This document shows positions 44,701-52,343 of a DNA stretch of 64,000 nucleotides, one piece after another. Within the stretch, counting starts at the first letter, position 1; the number at the start of each line of letters is the position of its first letter. Position numbers and translations under genes: made by a program. The stretch spans positions 1-64,000 of the forward strand of contig CACYLW010000005.1 of the NCBI GenBank assembly GCA_902775345.1, given 5' to 3'. The notes beneath the pieces are model-generated. The model was not told the origin of the DNA. It made no database searches and was given only the letters and a program-made list of their open reading frames with translations. Origin of the DNA: an uncultured Eubacteriales bacterium. Its GTDB lineage: Bacteria > Bacillota > Clostridia > Peptostreptococcales > Anaerovoracaceae.

Positions 44701-45097
44701 AGTAAAGCTTGAAGGCGTTCCTGAAGACATCGAGGTCGTTTACACCGACAATTCCAAGATCAACGCAGGCACTTACACTGCAAGGGCAAGGCTCATCTAC
44801 GACACACGCAACTGTGAGGCGGTAGAGATCCCTGACCTCAAGTGGAGGATCCTCAGAGCCAGATATGACACCTCGGCAGCTCACTGGGATTATGAGGAGC
44901 CGTTCGAATACGATGGCACTGAAAAGCACATCACGCTGAAGAACGTTCCGTGGCAGATCGCAGTCAGATACAGAGACAACAGAGCTGTCGCTCCTGGCAA
45001 ATATACCGCAAAGGCATATCTGACATACGACAACGAAAACTATGAGGCTCCTGAGATCGATACTACGATCGACTGGGAGATCACCGGAAAGGAATAA
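38711..45097 (+). CDS. 2128-residue protein with 23 MBG-like repeats, no signal peptide
   Basis: Residues 1-60 resemble the N-terminal module of BspA-like proteins (CLWGIDENGNLIIDNG). Next come DUF285 (BspA-type) repeats at about 62-135 (GFDTSNVTRMDSMFEGC), an InlB-type B-repeat at about 165-245 (FKSWNSRPDGSG, LYAVWG) and an Ig-like stretch. From residue 337 there are 23 tandem repeats of about 77 residues with the pattern YDMS...W.Y...F.YDG..K.V.L.GLPEGV...Y.GN.A..AG.YTA...NY..P....C.W.I.KA. Repeat 19 carries an insertion of about 22 residues (43945-44010). No signal peptide and no LPXTG or SLH anchor is present, and an in-frame stop at 38660 excludes an upstream extension. AAAAAAGGA precedes the ATG. 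The stop overlaps the CNNM start. Confidence 0.88.
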   Translation: MAGNFKKVGKWGECLWGIDENGNLIIDNGQAADLGAEGSPWKGFEDTVKSVVATRDVSFPDGASLAGLFKGFRKLVKADLSGFDTSNVTRMDSMFEGCANLCELDLSSFDTRRCSDLSRMFGQCAKLDDILLGENFNTEGDGSTDCGRLAVKEYGKYKKAKPIAVEGFRVAYHSNFDGEGAEVTEERRTIPNAPYLIEAPMFSTPDESWAFKSWNSRPDGSGANIPAGTEIHSIDRDLELYAVWGHAPKIGEVTEPAAFCFGETIPFELPEIISVNDPEVTGYLEISETGEEGTWKAINHNAILPVSCDGNFIRLHAANSVGEAVSNIVKLSIKKANIDVSAVRWAEEDDMTYDGSVKRVWLEGLPTGVVPRYIGNEGVEAGTYTSTISFDFDQDNFNEPLIVREHEWTIRKGAYDMSQVKWNYEGPFVYDGSSHGVELRGLPEGVTAHYEDNNALRAGVYTAKAKFEYDSANYEKPQDVAPCVWEIKKVGIEASGLEWSGCEDFVYDGSPKKVFIRNLPEDVEVEYDGAEETQAGKYLARATVSGNYCFMGPAEYEWEIAKASYDMSGTAWSEKTDFEYDGEAHSVQLASYPEELGVRYSGNEGRRAGEYKARVSFINPDTHNYNTPDDMTIGWRIGKKNLDMSAVRWNYDGAFTYDGELKKVELTGLPEGVYAEYENASAYDAGIYNAHANLRFDGDNLEVASPADCSWRITKKRIDISDVHWDYSEPFEYDGNEHGIYLVNVPEGVDVEYSGNTRIEAGKYAASAVLVPADANNYEVPEVNGCAWSIDKAEYRLPQLSWTDSSSFIYDGSEKSVGIINDLGDAVRVDYTGNSAKGAGRYFAKAVFSPVDSDNYSAPDPQGYSWSIGKAQFDMSGAYWDYSEPFIYDGSPKTVKVAGLPDGVSAEYFNASATDAGAYTSTAKFRVMDADNYEDNIPDMMLDWRIDKASFDMSAVRWQDNREFSYDGEVKGVRLTGLPEGLTPEYEGSSASEAGEYTARAGFEYDERNYRKPEVPTCHWVIERTPVDISAVNWDYEEAFVYDGSEKTVAARNIPEGTTVKYNNARAIQAGTYVAAAEIIPDDMDNLTKTRLENLTWRIDKGNYDMSHARWDYDKPFTYDGSEFRVILKGLPEGVLPTYRGNTARDAGTYKASVSFTAVDGRNFNTPEPMELEWTIRKAEYDMSGASWDYEGEFIYNGRMHEVSLRGLPDGVRAVYSGNAAADTGSYEAAAELIPYDSYNYNQPFIESCKWQIVKADYDMSAVRWDYSSPKVYNGREQSVMLEQLPNGIQASYSGNEGKEAGKYTAKAVLTVSDPANYNTPSVADCDWEIEKAEYDLSAADWGYRPGCFVYDGGRKTIELKGLPENVTAEYNENSADKAGKYTATASFTTSDSNFRAPDPIRIDWSIDKADYDMSKAAWDYDGSYVFDGTPKRIQLTGIPEGVSVSYEGNTAVNAGDYTAVARFGIDTSDFNVPEEMICEWTIEKADPDIRSLRWDYSRAYTYDGREKSVRLEGIPGSLDVEYTGNAASEAGLYTAHAILTPKDPDNYNGTSIRDCEWRIVKATYDMSGARWEGEFESVYDGSEKSVYVAGLPEGITPVYHGNTAVNVGEYSASVDLKYDAVNYHTPEMGGCTWKISKASYDLSKTAWQGVTGFTFDGSPKTVELTGLPEGITPVYSGNTATDAGSYEASVSLEYDAENYEQPTFGGCSWSIAPAAVDVDTKAVEWVYEGPYVYDGTPKSVCIATKTRQLGFFEKLRGVVPESYLTGIPEGFDVVYDGETATDAGVYYTTAKLINREPGNYTERELPPFKWEILKAPIDMSGVHWNYEGPFTFDGEEKCIELVGLPDTVKVTYTDNRAMNSGEYEAMAVVEAKDPVNYETPAPVSGCWWHIDKASYDMSQVRWDYDDEFVYNGKEKSVRLTGLPEGVRVEAYVGNKGVDAGGYTAEAKLRYKHKENFEAPSVPELRWRIAKKPIDLSEVKWNYSDETVFVYDEKAKEVKLEGVPEDIEVVYTDNSKINAGTYTARARLIYDTRNCEAVEIPDLKWRILRARYDTSAAHWDYEEPFEYDGTEKHITLKNVPWQIAVRYRDNRAVAPGKYTAKAYLTYDNENYEAPEIDTTIDWEITGKE
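39719..45094 (+). repeat. 23 tandem MBG-like protein repeats (about 230 bp each)
   Basis: Coding repeats of about 225-235 bp, each starting at a codon run for YDMS or similar and ending at a Lys-Ala pair. They are diverged at the DNA level, so recent slippage is unlikely; repeats 17 and 18 share GLPEGITPVY and are the closest neighbours. The period is one extracellular-type beta domain per unit. Confidence 0.9.
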
Positions 45098-46356
45098 TGA
45101 ACGGATATCTTATAGCAATAATACTTCTTACGCTGAGCTCCACGTTCTTCTCGGCTACCGAGACGGCGTTCAGCTCTGCGAACAAGATAAAGCTCAAGAA
45201 CCTCGCTGCCGACGACAACAAGCGCGCGGCTTACGCTCTCAGGCTCTGCGAGGATTTCGACAGGCTTATCACCGCGGTGCTGGTCGGAAACACCATATCC
45301 AACATCACCATGACTTCCGTTGCAACGGTATACGGGATCATGACATGGGGATCGAAGATAGGTCCGACCATCGCCACCATCATGGTCACTTTTCTTGTAC
45401 TCGTGCTGGGCGAGATATCACCGAAAATACTCGCCAGGGAGTACGCGGAGGAGATCGCGCTCTTCCTGACTCCTTTTGTCAGGGCGCTCATTTTCATACT
45501 GACACCGCTGACATTCATCTTCAACGGACTCAAGATCTTTCTTAAAAAAGCTTTCGGCAAGAACGATGAGCCGGAGTTCAGCGAGGATGAACTGCTGACA
45601 ATAGTCGAAGTGGCTGAGGCGGGAGGCGCCATCGGTGAAGAGCAGAGCGAGCTCATCGCCAACGCGATCGAGTTCAATGACATAGAAGCCATCGATATCC
45701 TTACACCGAGGGTGGACATCGTCGCGGTCGAAAGAGGAACTCCTGTTGCGGAGATCAAGAATGTCTTCAAGGAATCCGGTCTTTCGAGGCTTCCTGTGTA
45801 TGAGGACGACCTTGACAACATCATCGGTGTCATCAACCAGAAGGATCTTTACAACAACAATGTGAAGACCATAAAGGACACCGAAAAGATCATCAAGCCG
45901 GTGGCTTACGTGGCAGAGACCCTCAAGGCGGCTGTTCTTCTCAAGAAGATGCAGGCCAAGAGGACTCATATCGCCATAGTTGTCGACGAGTACGGCGGCA
46001 CTACGGGACTGGTCACACTCGAAGACATCATCGAAGAGATCGTAGGCGATATCTATGATGAGCACGATGCGGTCACATCGAGAGATGTCAGACCGGCGGG
46101 CGATGATAAATACATGGTAGCCGGAGGAGCGAACCTTGAGGACTTCTTTGAGATGTTCGACGAGGAGATCGAAGCCGACGCCACCACGATCAACGGATGG
46201 GTGATGATAGAACTCGACAGGCTGCCTAAGGTGGGCGACGAGTTTGATTATGAATCAAGACACAAACTGTTCCACGTCGAGGTAACCAAGGCTGACGCAA
46301 GGCGCGCTCTCATGACGCGCATAACAGTCAAGGACAGACCGGAAGACGAGGACTGA
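45097..46356 (+). CDS. CNNM/HlyC-CorC family protein (DUF21 + CBS pair)
   Basis: 419 residues. DUF21 membrane domain (about 1-180) with STFFSATETAFSSANK and GNTISN, then two CBS domains (about 205-335; TPRVDIVAV, GLVTLEDIIEEIVGDI) and a C-terminal CorC_HlyC domain (INGWVMIELDRLPKVGDEF). Bacterial members are Mg2+/Co2+ transporters or efflux regulators. Its ATG shares one base with the stop of the 2128-residue gene (TAATG), so translation is coupled; GGAAAGGA lies just upstream. Confidence 0.93.
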   Translation: MNGYLIAIILLTLSSTFFSATETAFSSANKIKLKNLAADDNKRAAYALRLCEDFDRLITAVLVGNTISNITMTSVATVYGIMTWGSKIGPTIATIMVTFLVLVLGEISPKILAREYAEEIALFLTPFVRALIFILTPLTFIFNGLKIFLKKAFGKNDEPEFSEDELLTIVEVAEAGGAIGEEQSELIANAIEFNDIEAIDILTPRVDIVAVERGTPVAEIKNVFKESGLSRLPVYEDDLDNIIGVINQKDLYNNNVKTIKDTEKIIKPVAYVAETLKAAVLLKKMQAKRTHIAIVVDEYGGTTGLVTLEDIIEEIVGDIYDEHDAVTSRDVRPAGDDKYMVAGGANLEDFFEMFDEEIEADATTINGWVMIELDRLPKVGDEFDYESRHKLFHVEVTKADARRALMTRITVKDRPEDED

Positions 46357-46377
46357 TACGAAAGGAAACACATTACT

Positions 46378-49143
46378 ATGGGTTTAATGGAGAAGATCTT
46401 TGGAGATCTTAATGCAAAAGAAGTCAGAAAAGTCGAGAAGATCGTAGACGTAATAGAGTCGTACGATCAGGAAATGCAGGGCCTTTCTGACGACGAGCTG
46501 AGAAATAAAACCGTGGAGTTCAGGGCAAGGCTTGCCGAAGGGGAGACCCTTGACGACATATTGCCTGAAGCGTTCGCCGTATGCCGTGAGGCGGCATGGC
46601 GTTCACTGGGAATGAAGCATTTCAGAGTACAGCTCATAGGAGGCGTAGTACTCCATCAGGGCCGCATCTCGGAGATGAAGACAGGTGAAGGTAAGACTCT
46701 GGTGGCGACCCTGCCGGCATATCTCAACGCACTTGAGGGACGCGGCGTGCATGTCGTCACAGTCAACGACTATCTGGCCAAGCGTGACGCGGAGTGGATG
46801 GGAAAACTCTATTCATTCCTTGGCCTCAAGGTCGGCTGCGTGATACACGCGGTCGAAGGCCCTGCCAGACACGAACAGTACATGGCTGACATCACATACG
46901 GCACAAACAATGAGTTCGGTTTCGACTACCTCCGTGACAACATGGTCACTTACAAGGAGGAACTGACACAGAGAGAACTCAACTATGCCATCGTCGACGA
47001 GGTGGACTCGATCCTCATCGATGAGGCCAGGACACCGCTCATCATTTCCGGCAGAGGCGTTGACTCAAGCGTGATGTACAGAAATGCCAACACCTTTGTA
47101 AAGACCCTCAACGAAGGAACGGACTACAAGGTGGAGGAGAAAGACAATCAGGTGTCGCTGACTGACGACGGAGTCAAGCTCTGCGAGTCGTACTTCAAGA
47201 TCGACAACTTCTCGGATCCTGACAACATGGAACTCAACCATTACGTGCATCAGGCTCTCCGCGCGAACTTCCTCATGAAGAAAGACGTCGACTACATTGT
47301 CAAGGACGGAGAGATCCTCATCGTAGATGAGTTTACCGGACGTCTGATGTACGGAAGACGCTTCAGCAACGGTCTGCATCAGGCTATCGAGGCAAAGGAA
47401 GGCGTGAAGGTCAGGTCTGAGTCGAGGACACTCGCAACCATCACTCTCCAGAACTACTTCAGGATGTACAACAAGCTCGCCGGAATGACTGGTACTGCAA
47501 AGACCGAAGAAGACGAGTTCCGCGACATATATAACATGGACGTAGTCGTCATACCGACCAATAAACCTGTTATCAGGGAAGATAAGCAGGATTCGGTATA
47601 CGCGCATCAGAAAGCAAAGTACAAGGCGATAGTCAACAGAGTAGTGGAAGCCCACGAGACAGGACAGCCTGTGCTGGTCGGTACGATCTCGATCGAGATA
47701 TCCGAACTCATCAGCGGCATGCTTAAGAAACGCGGCGTAAAACATAACGTGCTGAACGCGAAGCACCACGAACAGGAGGCTGAGATCGTCGCCGAAGCCG
47801 GCAGGCTCGGAGCGGTCACGATCGCGACCAACATGGCCGGCCGTGGTACGGATATCATCCTGGGCGGCAACCCGGACTTCGAGGCGCGCAAGCAGATGCG
47901 CAAGGAAGGATATACGCCTGAGCAGATCTCATTCGCGACCGGCTTTGAGAAGACGGACGATCCTGAAATGCTTGAAGCACGCGCAAAATACAATGAGCTC
48001 CACGAGCAGATCAAGAAGGAGAGAGCTCCGGAGCAGGAGAAGGTAAAAGAACTCGGCGGACTCTGCATTGTAGGTACCGAGCGTCATGAATCCAGACGTA
48101 TCGACAACCAGCTCAGAGGACGTTCCGGACGTCAGGGCGACCCAGGCAACACGCAGTTCTTCATCGCGCTCGAAGACGACCTGATGAGGCTCTTCGGAGG
48201 AGAAAGGATGCAGGGCATACTCCAGAGAGTAGGCATGGATGAGGACGAGCCGCTCGAAGCCGGCATGCTGTCGAGATCGATCGAGAGCGCGCAGAAAAAA
48301 GTCGAGGGCAAGAACTTCGGAATACGTAAATACGTTCTGCAGTACGACAACGTAATGAACAAGCAGCGTGAGATCATCTATGATCAGAGACGCATGGTAC
48401 TGAACGGCGAGGACGTCTCGGAGTACATCAGGAACATGACATACGAACTGATCGACGGCATAGTCGACCCGGTAGTCATGGAATCCAAGTATTCAGAGGA
48501 GTGGGACATCAAGAGGATCACGGACGGCCTCGAGCAGATCACGCCTAACTTCAGGGGAAGATTCAGGGCTGACGAGGATTACCTCAGCGGCCTCGATGAG
48601 CAGCAGCTCAAGGATGACATCAAGCGGATCTTCGACGAGATGTACGCTGAGAAGGAAGCAGAGATCGGCGAAGAACAGATGAGAGAAGTCGAGCGCATGA
48701 TCCTTCTGAGAGTAGTAGACAACCGCTGGATGGATCACATCGACGCGATGGATCAGCTGAAAGACGGTATCGGACTCAGAGGTATCGGCCAGCAGGATCC
48801 TGCAGTGGCCTATGCGCAGGAAGGTTTCGCGATGTTCGACGAGATGATCGCTGACATCAGAGAGGAGACCGTCAAGTTCTGCTACAACGTGACAGTGACC
48901 ACAAAGACAGAGAGACGCAATGTTGTAAGCGGAAGAACATCTGCCGCAAAGGAAGAATACAAGGACGACACTGCAGCCCAGGCTAACGGAAAGGGAGGCA
49001 GCATGCCTTCAGCAGCTCCTAAGGCAGATAAGACGGGCAAGCAGGAGACCATAAGGCGCGACATGCCTAAGGTGGGCAGAAACGATCCTTGCCCTTGCGG
49101 AAGCGGTAAAAAGTACAAAAACTGCTGTGGACGCAACGCGTGA
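46378..49143 (+). CDS. secA: preprotein translocase ATPase SecA
   Basis: 921 residues, full length. Walker [19 protein letters not shown]-type [16 protein letters not shown], the preprotein cross-linking domain after it, [17 protein letters not shown] and [18 protein letters not shown] of the second motor domain, helical scaffold with [22 protein letters not shown], and the zinc-binding SEC-C tail. It drives protein export through SecYEG. It follows the CNNM gene by 21 bases, after GAAAGG. secA is more often next to prfB; here prfB lies 5.5 kb downstream, after inserted genes. Confidence 0.98.
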   Translation: MGLMEKIFGDLNAKEVRKVEKIVDVIESYDQEMQGLSDDELRNKTVEFRARLAEGETLDDILPEAFAVCREAAWRSLGMKHFRVQLIGGVVLHQGRISEMKTGEGKTLVATLPAYLNALEGRGVHVVTVNDYLAKRDAEWMGKLYSFLGLKVGCVIHAVEGPARHEQYMADITYGTNNEFGFDYLRDNMVTYKEELTQRELNYAIVDEVDSILIDEARTPLIISGRGVDSSVMYRNANTFVKTLNEGTDYKVEEKDNQVSLTDDGVKLCESYFKIDNFSDPDNMELNHYVHQALRANFLMKKDVDYIVKDGEILIVDEFTGRLMYGRRFSNGLHQAIEAKEGVKVRSESRTLATITLQNYFRMYNKLAGMTGTAKTEEDEFRDIYNMDVVVIPTNKPVIREDKQDSVYAHQKAKYKAIVNRVVEAHETGQPVLVGTISIEISELISGMLKKRGVKHNVLNAKHHEQEAEIVAEAGRLGAVTIATNMAGRGTDIILGGNPDFEARKQMRKEGYTPEQISFATGFEKTDDPEMLEARAKYNELHEQIKKERAPEQEKVKELGGLCIVGTERHESRRIDNQLRGRSGRQGDPGNTQFFIALEDDLMRLFGGERMQGILQRVGMDEDEPLEAGMLSRSIESAQKKVEGKNFGIRKYVLQYDNVMNKQREIIYDQRRMVLNGEDVSEYIRNMTYELIDGIVDPVVMESKYSEEWDIKRITDGLEQITPNFRGRFRADEDYLSGLDEQQLKDDIKRIFDEMYAEKEAEIGEEQMREVERMILLRVVDNRWMDHIDAMDQLKDGIGLRGIGQQDPAVAYAQEGFAMFDEMIADIREETVKFCYNVTVTTKTERRNVVSGRTSAAKEEYKDDTAAQANGKGGSMPSAAPKADKTGKQETIRRDMPKVGRNDPCPCGSGKKYKNCCGRNA

Positions 49144-49182
49144 TACACGGCAGCTGATCATAAGTAATGAAAGGAGTCCGGC

Positions 49183-49464
49183 ATGCTGACATTTGTTATT
49201 ATTCTGGTGATAGTAGTTGCAGTTTTCTTTGCACTCACCTACAACTCGCTGACGAAGGACAAGAACCGCATCGAACTCGCGGAGGTCGAGCTTCGCAAGT
49301 ATGAGGAGGCGGGAAATCCCGAGGACATCAGCAACGCAAAGAAATACTACAACGCCGTGCTTCGCGACTATAACACAAAGGTCGAGAGTTTTCCGACCAG
49401 CCTTGTCGCGAACATGTTCAACTTTCCTAAGATGCACACTGAGGAATTCGATGAAGGCCTCTAG
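49183..49464 (+). CDS. shortened LemA-family membrane protein
   Basis: 93 residues, while LemA proteins are normally about 180-200. The N-terminal membrane helix (1-20) and the start of LemA (TYNSLTKDKNRIE) are joined to the C-terminal LemA segment NAKKYYNAVLRDYNTKVESFP...LVANMFNF; the central helical part is missing. The reading frame is intact and AAGGAG precedes the ATG, so it seems to be an expressed short form and not debris. The DUF2207 gene, a usual LemA neighbour, follows after 14 bases. Confidence 0.8.
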   Translation: MLTFVIILVIVVAVFFALTYNSLTKDKNRIELAEVELRKYEEAGNPEDISNAKKYYNAVLRDYNTKVESFPTSLVANMFNFPKMHTEEFDEGL

Positions 49465-49478
49465 AGGGGGATACTGTA

Positions 49479-51434
49479 ATGACAACTATCAAAACTCGCA
49501 GTAAGCGCATACTGAAAAGGGCGGCTGCGGTGCTGGCGATCGCGGCTGTCGCGGTCATGATGATTCCGTTCATGACCGGCGGCGCGGGAACATATGCCAG
49601 CGACAACACGATGTACACCACCAACTATGATGTCACCGTCGATGTCGCGGAAAACAATTCATATGATTATCATGAGCATCTTGACATGTACTATGTCACT
49701 GCTCACCACGGCATCTACAGATTCCTGCCTATGCAGGGACAGAAGATCTCACACATAAAGGTGCCGGGCTATGATTACGAAACATACAATCAGTCAGGCT
49801 ACCAGGTAATAAAGATCGGAAGCGGCAGCTACACTCTCACCGGAGAGAATCCTTACGACATCTTCTACAACATCGCGATGTACGAGGATGAAAATAACGA
49901 GAAGGACATGCTGCTCCTCAACCTTATACCGACAGACTGGGAGACCGACATAATGTCGAGCAAATGCGTGGTCAACCTTCCGAAAGAGGCCGATCTCAGC
50001 AAGGCGAAGATCTACTCCGGTTCATACGGTACCGATTCGAACGAAGACAATGCCGTCCTTGAGACCAGTGAAGACGGAATGACCATGACTGTAACTGCGT
50101 CGGATATACCCGCGCATCACGGCGTGACGCTTCAGCTCGAACTTCCTCAGGGATACTGGGAAGGTGCTCCGCAGTTCGGAAAACTCAGCATTGCCAACAT
50201 GTTCCTGTTCCTGCTCGGACCTGTCGGAGCGATCCTGCTCTGGTATCTCTACGGCAGAGACAAACATATGGTAAAGACACTTGAGTTCTATCCGCCGGAC
50301 GGCCTTACTCCGGGTGAGATAGGTTACCTCGCAGACGGCAGAGCCGACAAACAGGATGTGATCTCCACTATCGTTTACCTCGCGGATCAGGGGTATATCG
50401 AGATCGAAGAGATAGACAGAAAGAAGTTCAGGTTCATAGGACTGAAAGAACCGGGTGCGGAAGTTCCGGAGTATGTGCGCACTATCTACAGAGGCATATT
50501 CCCGGGCGAAAAGAACGTCAGGACGAGCACGCAGATGGCATCTTCGTCAACGTTCGGAAAGAAGTATCTGAAGTCCAAGGAACAGCTCGAGGACATGTTC
50601 AGCGGCAGCAGCGCGATCATAAGACCGGATTCACGCGTGGCGAGAGCGGCCTGCATGGTAGCGGCCATCATGCCGTCTGCGGCATATGTAACCTGGGCAG
50701 GGATCAACGGAGACGAGATGGGCGTCTTCATGCTGGGATGGGCAGCCGTTCATATCCTGATCTCCGTATATCTCATGTGCTCTGTTTACGATAACATCCG
50801 TTCCACTTCGAAAGTGAAAACGGTTCTCAAGAGCCTTGGCGCGATATGGTTCTTCACGATGGGGGTCGGCATACTTCCGCTGGCTTCGGACGCGCTGAGC
50901 CTGCTCGCAAGACCTAAGGCTATAGCACTGGTAATGTATCTGGTGATCGGCACGCTGATAAGCATGTTCTTTGCTGTCATAGCGGTCGCAAAGACAGACA
51001 GCTATACAGACCTGCTCGGCAGAGTGCTCGGATTCAGAGACTTTATAAAGACGGCCGAACTCGATAAGCTCAACGAACTCGTCGAGGAAGACCCGGGATA
51101 TTTCTATCATATAATGCCATATGCTTATGTATTTGGTCTGAGCAACAAGTGGATAAAGAACTTCGAGGATCTTCCTGTGTTTGCTCCTGACTGGTACCGC
51201 AGCCCGCGCGGCTTCGATAGCTTTGATTACTACATGATGGGAAGAATGATGAGCGACTGCAACGCCAGCGTGCGGGACAGCATAGTGATCCCGTCTCAAT
51301 CGTACGGCGGATCCGGCGGATCCGGCGGTGGCTGGAGCAGCGGAGGCGGCGGAAGCTGGAGCGGCGGAGGCGGTTTCAGCGGAGGCGGCTTCAGCGGCGG
51401 AGGTGCCGGCGGAGGCGGAGGCGGAGGCTGGTAG
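49479..51434 (+). CDS. DUF2207 membrane protein, copy 2
   Basis: 651 residues. Signal peptide (about 1-42, ending TYA), DUF2207 beta domain (AHHGIYRFLPM), membrane helix at about 226-246 followed by TLEFYPPDGLTPGEIGYLADG, further helices at about 385-500, then GRVLGFRDFIKTAELDKLNELVEEDPGYFYHIMPYA-type cytosolic segment and a Gly/Ser-rich tail ending GGGGGGGW. Paralogue of the protein at 31043. Probably anchored with the short LemA in one membrane complex (inference from the usual pairing). GAGGGG precedes the ATG. Confidence 0.88.
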   Translation: MTTIKTRSKRILKRAAAVLAIAAVAVMMIPFMTGGAGTYASDNTMYTTNYDVTVDVAENNSYDYHEHLDMYYVTAHHGIYRFLPMQGQKISHIKVPGYDYETYNQSGYQVIKIGSGSYTLTGENPYDIFYNIAMYEDENNEKDMLLLNLIPTDWETDIMSSKCVVNLPKEADLSKAKIYSGSYGTDSNEDNAVLETSEDGMTMTVTASDIPAHHGVTLQLELPQGYWEGAPQFGKLSIANMFLFLLGPVGAILLWYLYGRDKHMVKTLEFYPPDGLTPGEIGYLADGRADKQDVISTIVYLADQGYIEIEEIDRKKFRFIGLKEPGAEVPEYVRTIYRGIFPGEKNVRTSTQMASSSTFGKKYLKSKEQLEDMFSGSSAIIRPDSRVARAACMVAAIMPSAAYVTWAGINGDEMGVFMLGWAAVHILISVYLMCSVYDNIRSTSKVKTVLKSLGAIWFFTMGVGILPLASDALSLLARPKAIALVMYLVIGTLISMFFAVIAVAKTDSYTDLLGRVLGFRDFIKTAELDKLNELVEEDPGYFYHIMPYAYVFGLSNKWIKNFEDLPVFAPDWYRSPRGFDSFDYYMMGRMMSDCNASVRDSIVIPSQSYGGSGGSGGGWSSGGGGSWSGGGGFSGGGFSGGGAGGGGGGGW

Positions 51435-51439
51435 AGCTC

Positions 51440-51629
51440 GCAGCTATCCGCGAGAAGTGTACGGCTCTCGCCTCGCTGCGGCTTAACGCAGCGGACGCTA
51501 AGCTCTGTCTTCGCAGCCGGCAGAGCAAAATAACTTAAATAGCTGCTCGCCAATCGCTAAGCGCCGGCTACCGCAGAGCCACTTCTCGCGGATAGCTGCT
51601 CGCTGACAGTGTACGGCTCTCGCATCGCT
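51440..51629. repeat. nested palindromic intergenic element
   Basis: A perfect 20-bp inverted repeat (51440-51459 with 51580-51599) encloses two smaller perfect hairpins: GCTGCG/CGCAGC (51475-51480 / 51487-51492) and GCTCTG/CAGAGC (51502-51507 / 51521-51526). A direct repeat of 22 bases with one mismatch (51456-51477 and 51608-51629) overlaps the left arm and lies beyond the right arm. It occupies nearly all of the gap between the DUF2207 and HAD genes. No ORF or T-tract is present. Confidence 0.8.
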
Positions 51630-51643
51630 TACTATAAGATTTG

Positions 51644-52336
51644 ATGGATAAGAAATATATTATATTCGATTTTGACGGCACTCTTGCCAATACAAACGAC
51701 ATAATCATCGCGTCATGGAAGGCGACCTTTGAGCGGTACCTGGGATACTCTCCTGCGGTCAGGGAGATCGAGGCGACTTTCGGGGAAATTCTCGTGGATA
51801 CGATCGGCAGGCTGATACCTGACGCTCCTGTTAATGAAGTCGTAGACTTTTACCGGGCCTATCAGGATTCACATCAGCAGGATTACGAGGTATATGTCTT
51901 TGAAGGTGTTAAGGAGACTCTCAGACAGCTGAGGATGCGCGGTTGCATCATCGGCGTCGGTACGTCCAGAACTTCCTTCAGCTTCTGGAATTACATGAAA
52001 AAGCTTGGGATGGAACATCTGGTGGACGAGGTCGTCACAATGAATGACGTGACTTCGCACAAGCCTGATCCTGAGACCATAGATGCTGTATTGATAAAGA
52101 TGATGACTAATGCAGGTGAGGCATATGATCCCGGCTACGGGATACCCGACAAGGTGCATGATGCCGCACTGATGGTAGGCGATACGAAATACGACATAGG
52201 CTGCGCCAACAACGCAGGAGTAGACAGCGTTATGGTCGGCTGGAGCCACTATGTCGATGAAGAGGCAATGCTGGCTGACGGCTTTGTGCCGACATATCAC
52301 ATAGATAAACCTGAGCAGTTGCTGGAACTGATATGA
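51644..52336 (+). CDS. HAD-superfamily hydrolase (phosphoglycolate phosphatase-like)
   Basis: 230 residues from ATG 51644 (a TTG precedes it directly). Motif I DFDGTLANT, motif II VGTSRTS, Lys in SHKPDPETID, and motif IV MVGDTKYDIGCANNAG. A cap of the PGP/PpaX/beta-phosphoglucomutase class lies between motifs I and II. The substrate is open: a sugar phosphate or phosphoglycolate is likely. There is no ribosome binding site; TATAAG at 51633-51638 at the border of the palindromic element could start a leaderless mRNA. Confidence 0.87.
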   Translation: MDKKYIIFDFDGTLANTNDIIIASWKATFERYLGYSPAVREIEATFGEILVDTIGRLIPDAPVNEVVDFYRAYQDSHQQDYEVYVFEGVKETLRQLRMRGCIIGVGTSRTSFSFWNYMKKLGMEHLVDEVVTMNDVTSHKPDPETIDAVLIKMMTNAGEAYDPGYGIPDKVHDAALMVGDTKYDIGCANNAGVDSVMVGWSHYVDEEAMLADGFVPTYHIDKPEQLLELI

Positions 52337-52343
52337 ACTGAAA

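Noticed and set aside
39719-45094. CRISPR-like or satellite DNA array in the repeat gene
   Set aside because: The periodicity is at protein level with diverged DNA and an open reading frame throughout; it is a tandem domain gene.
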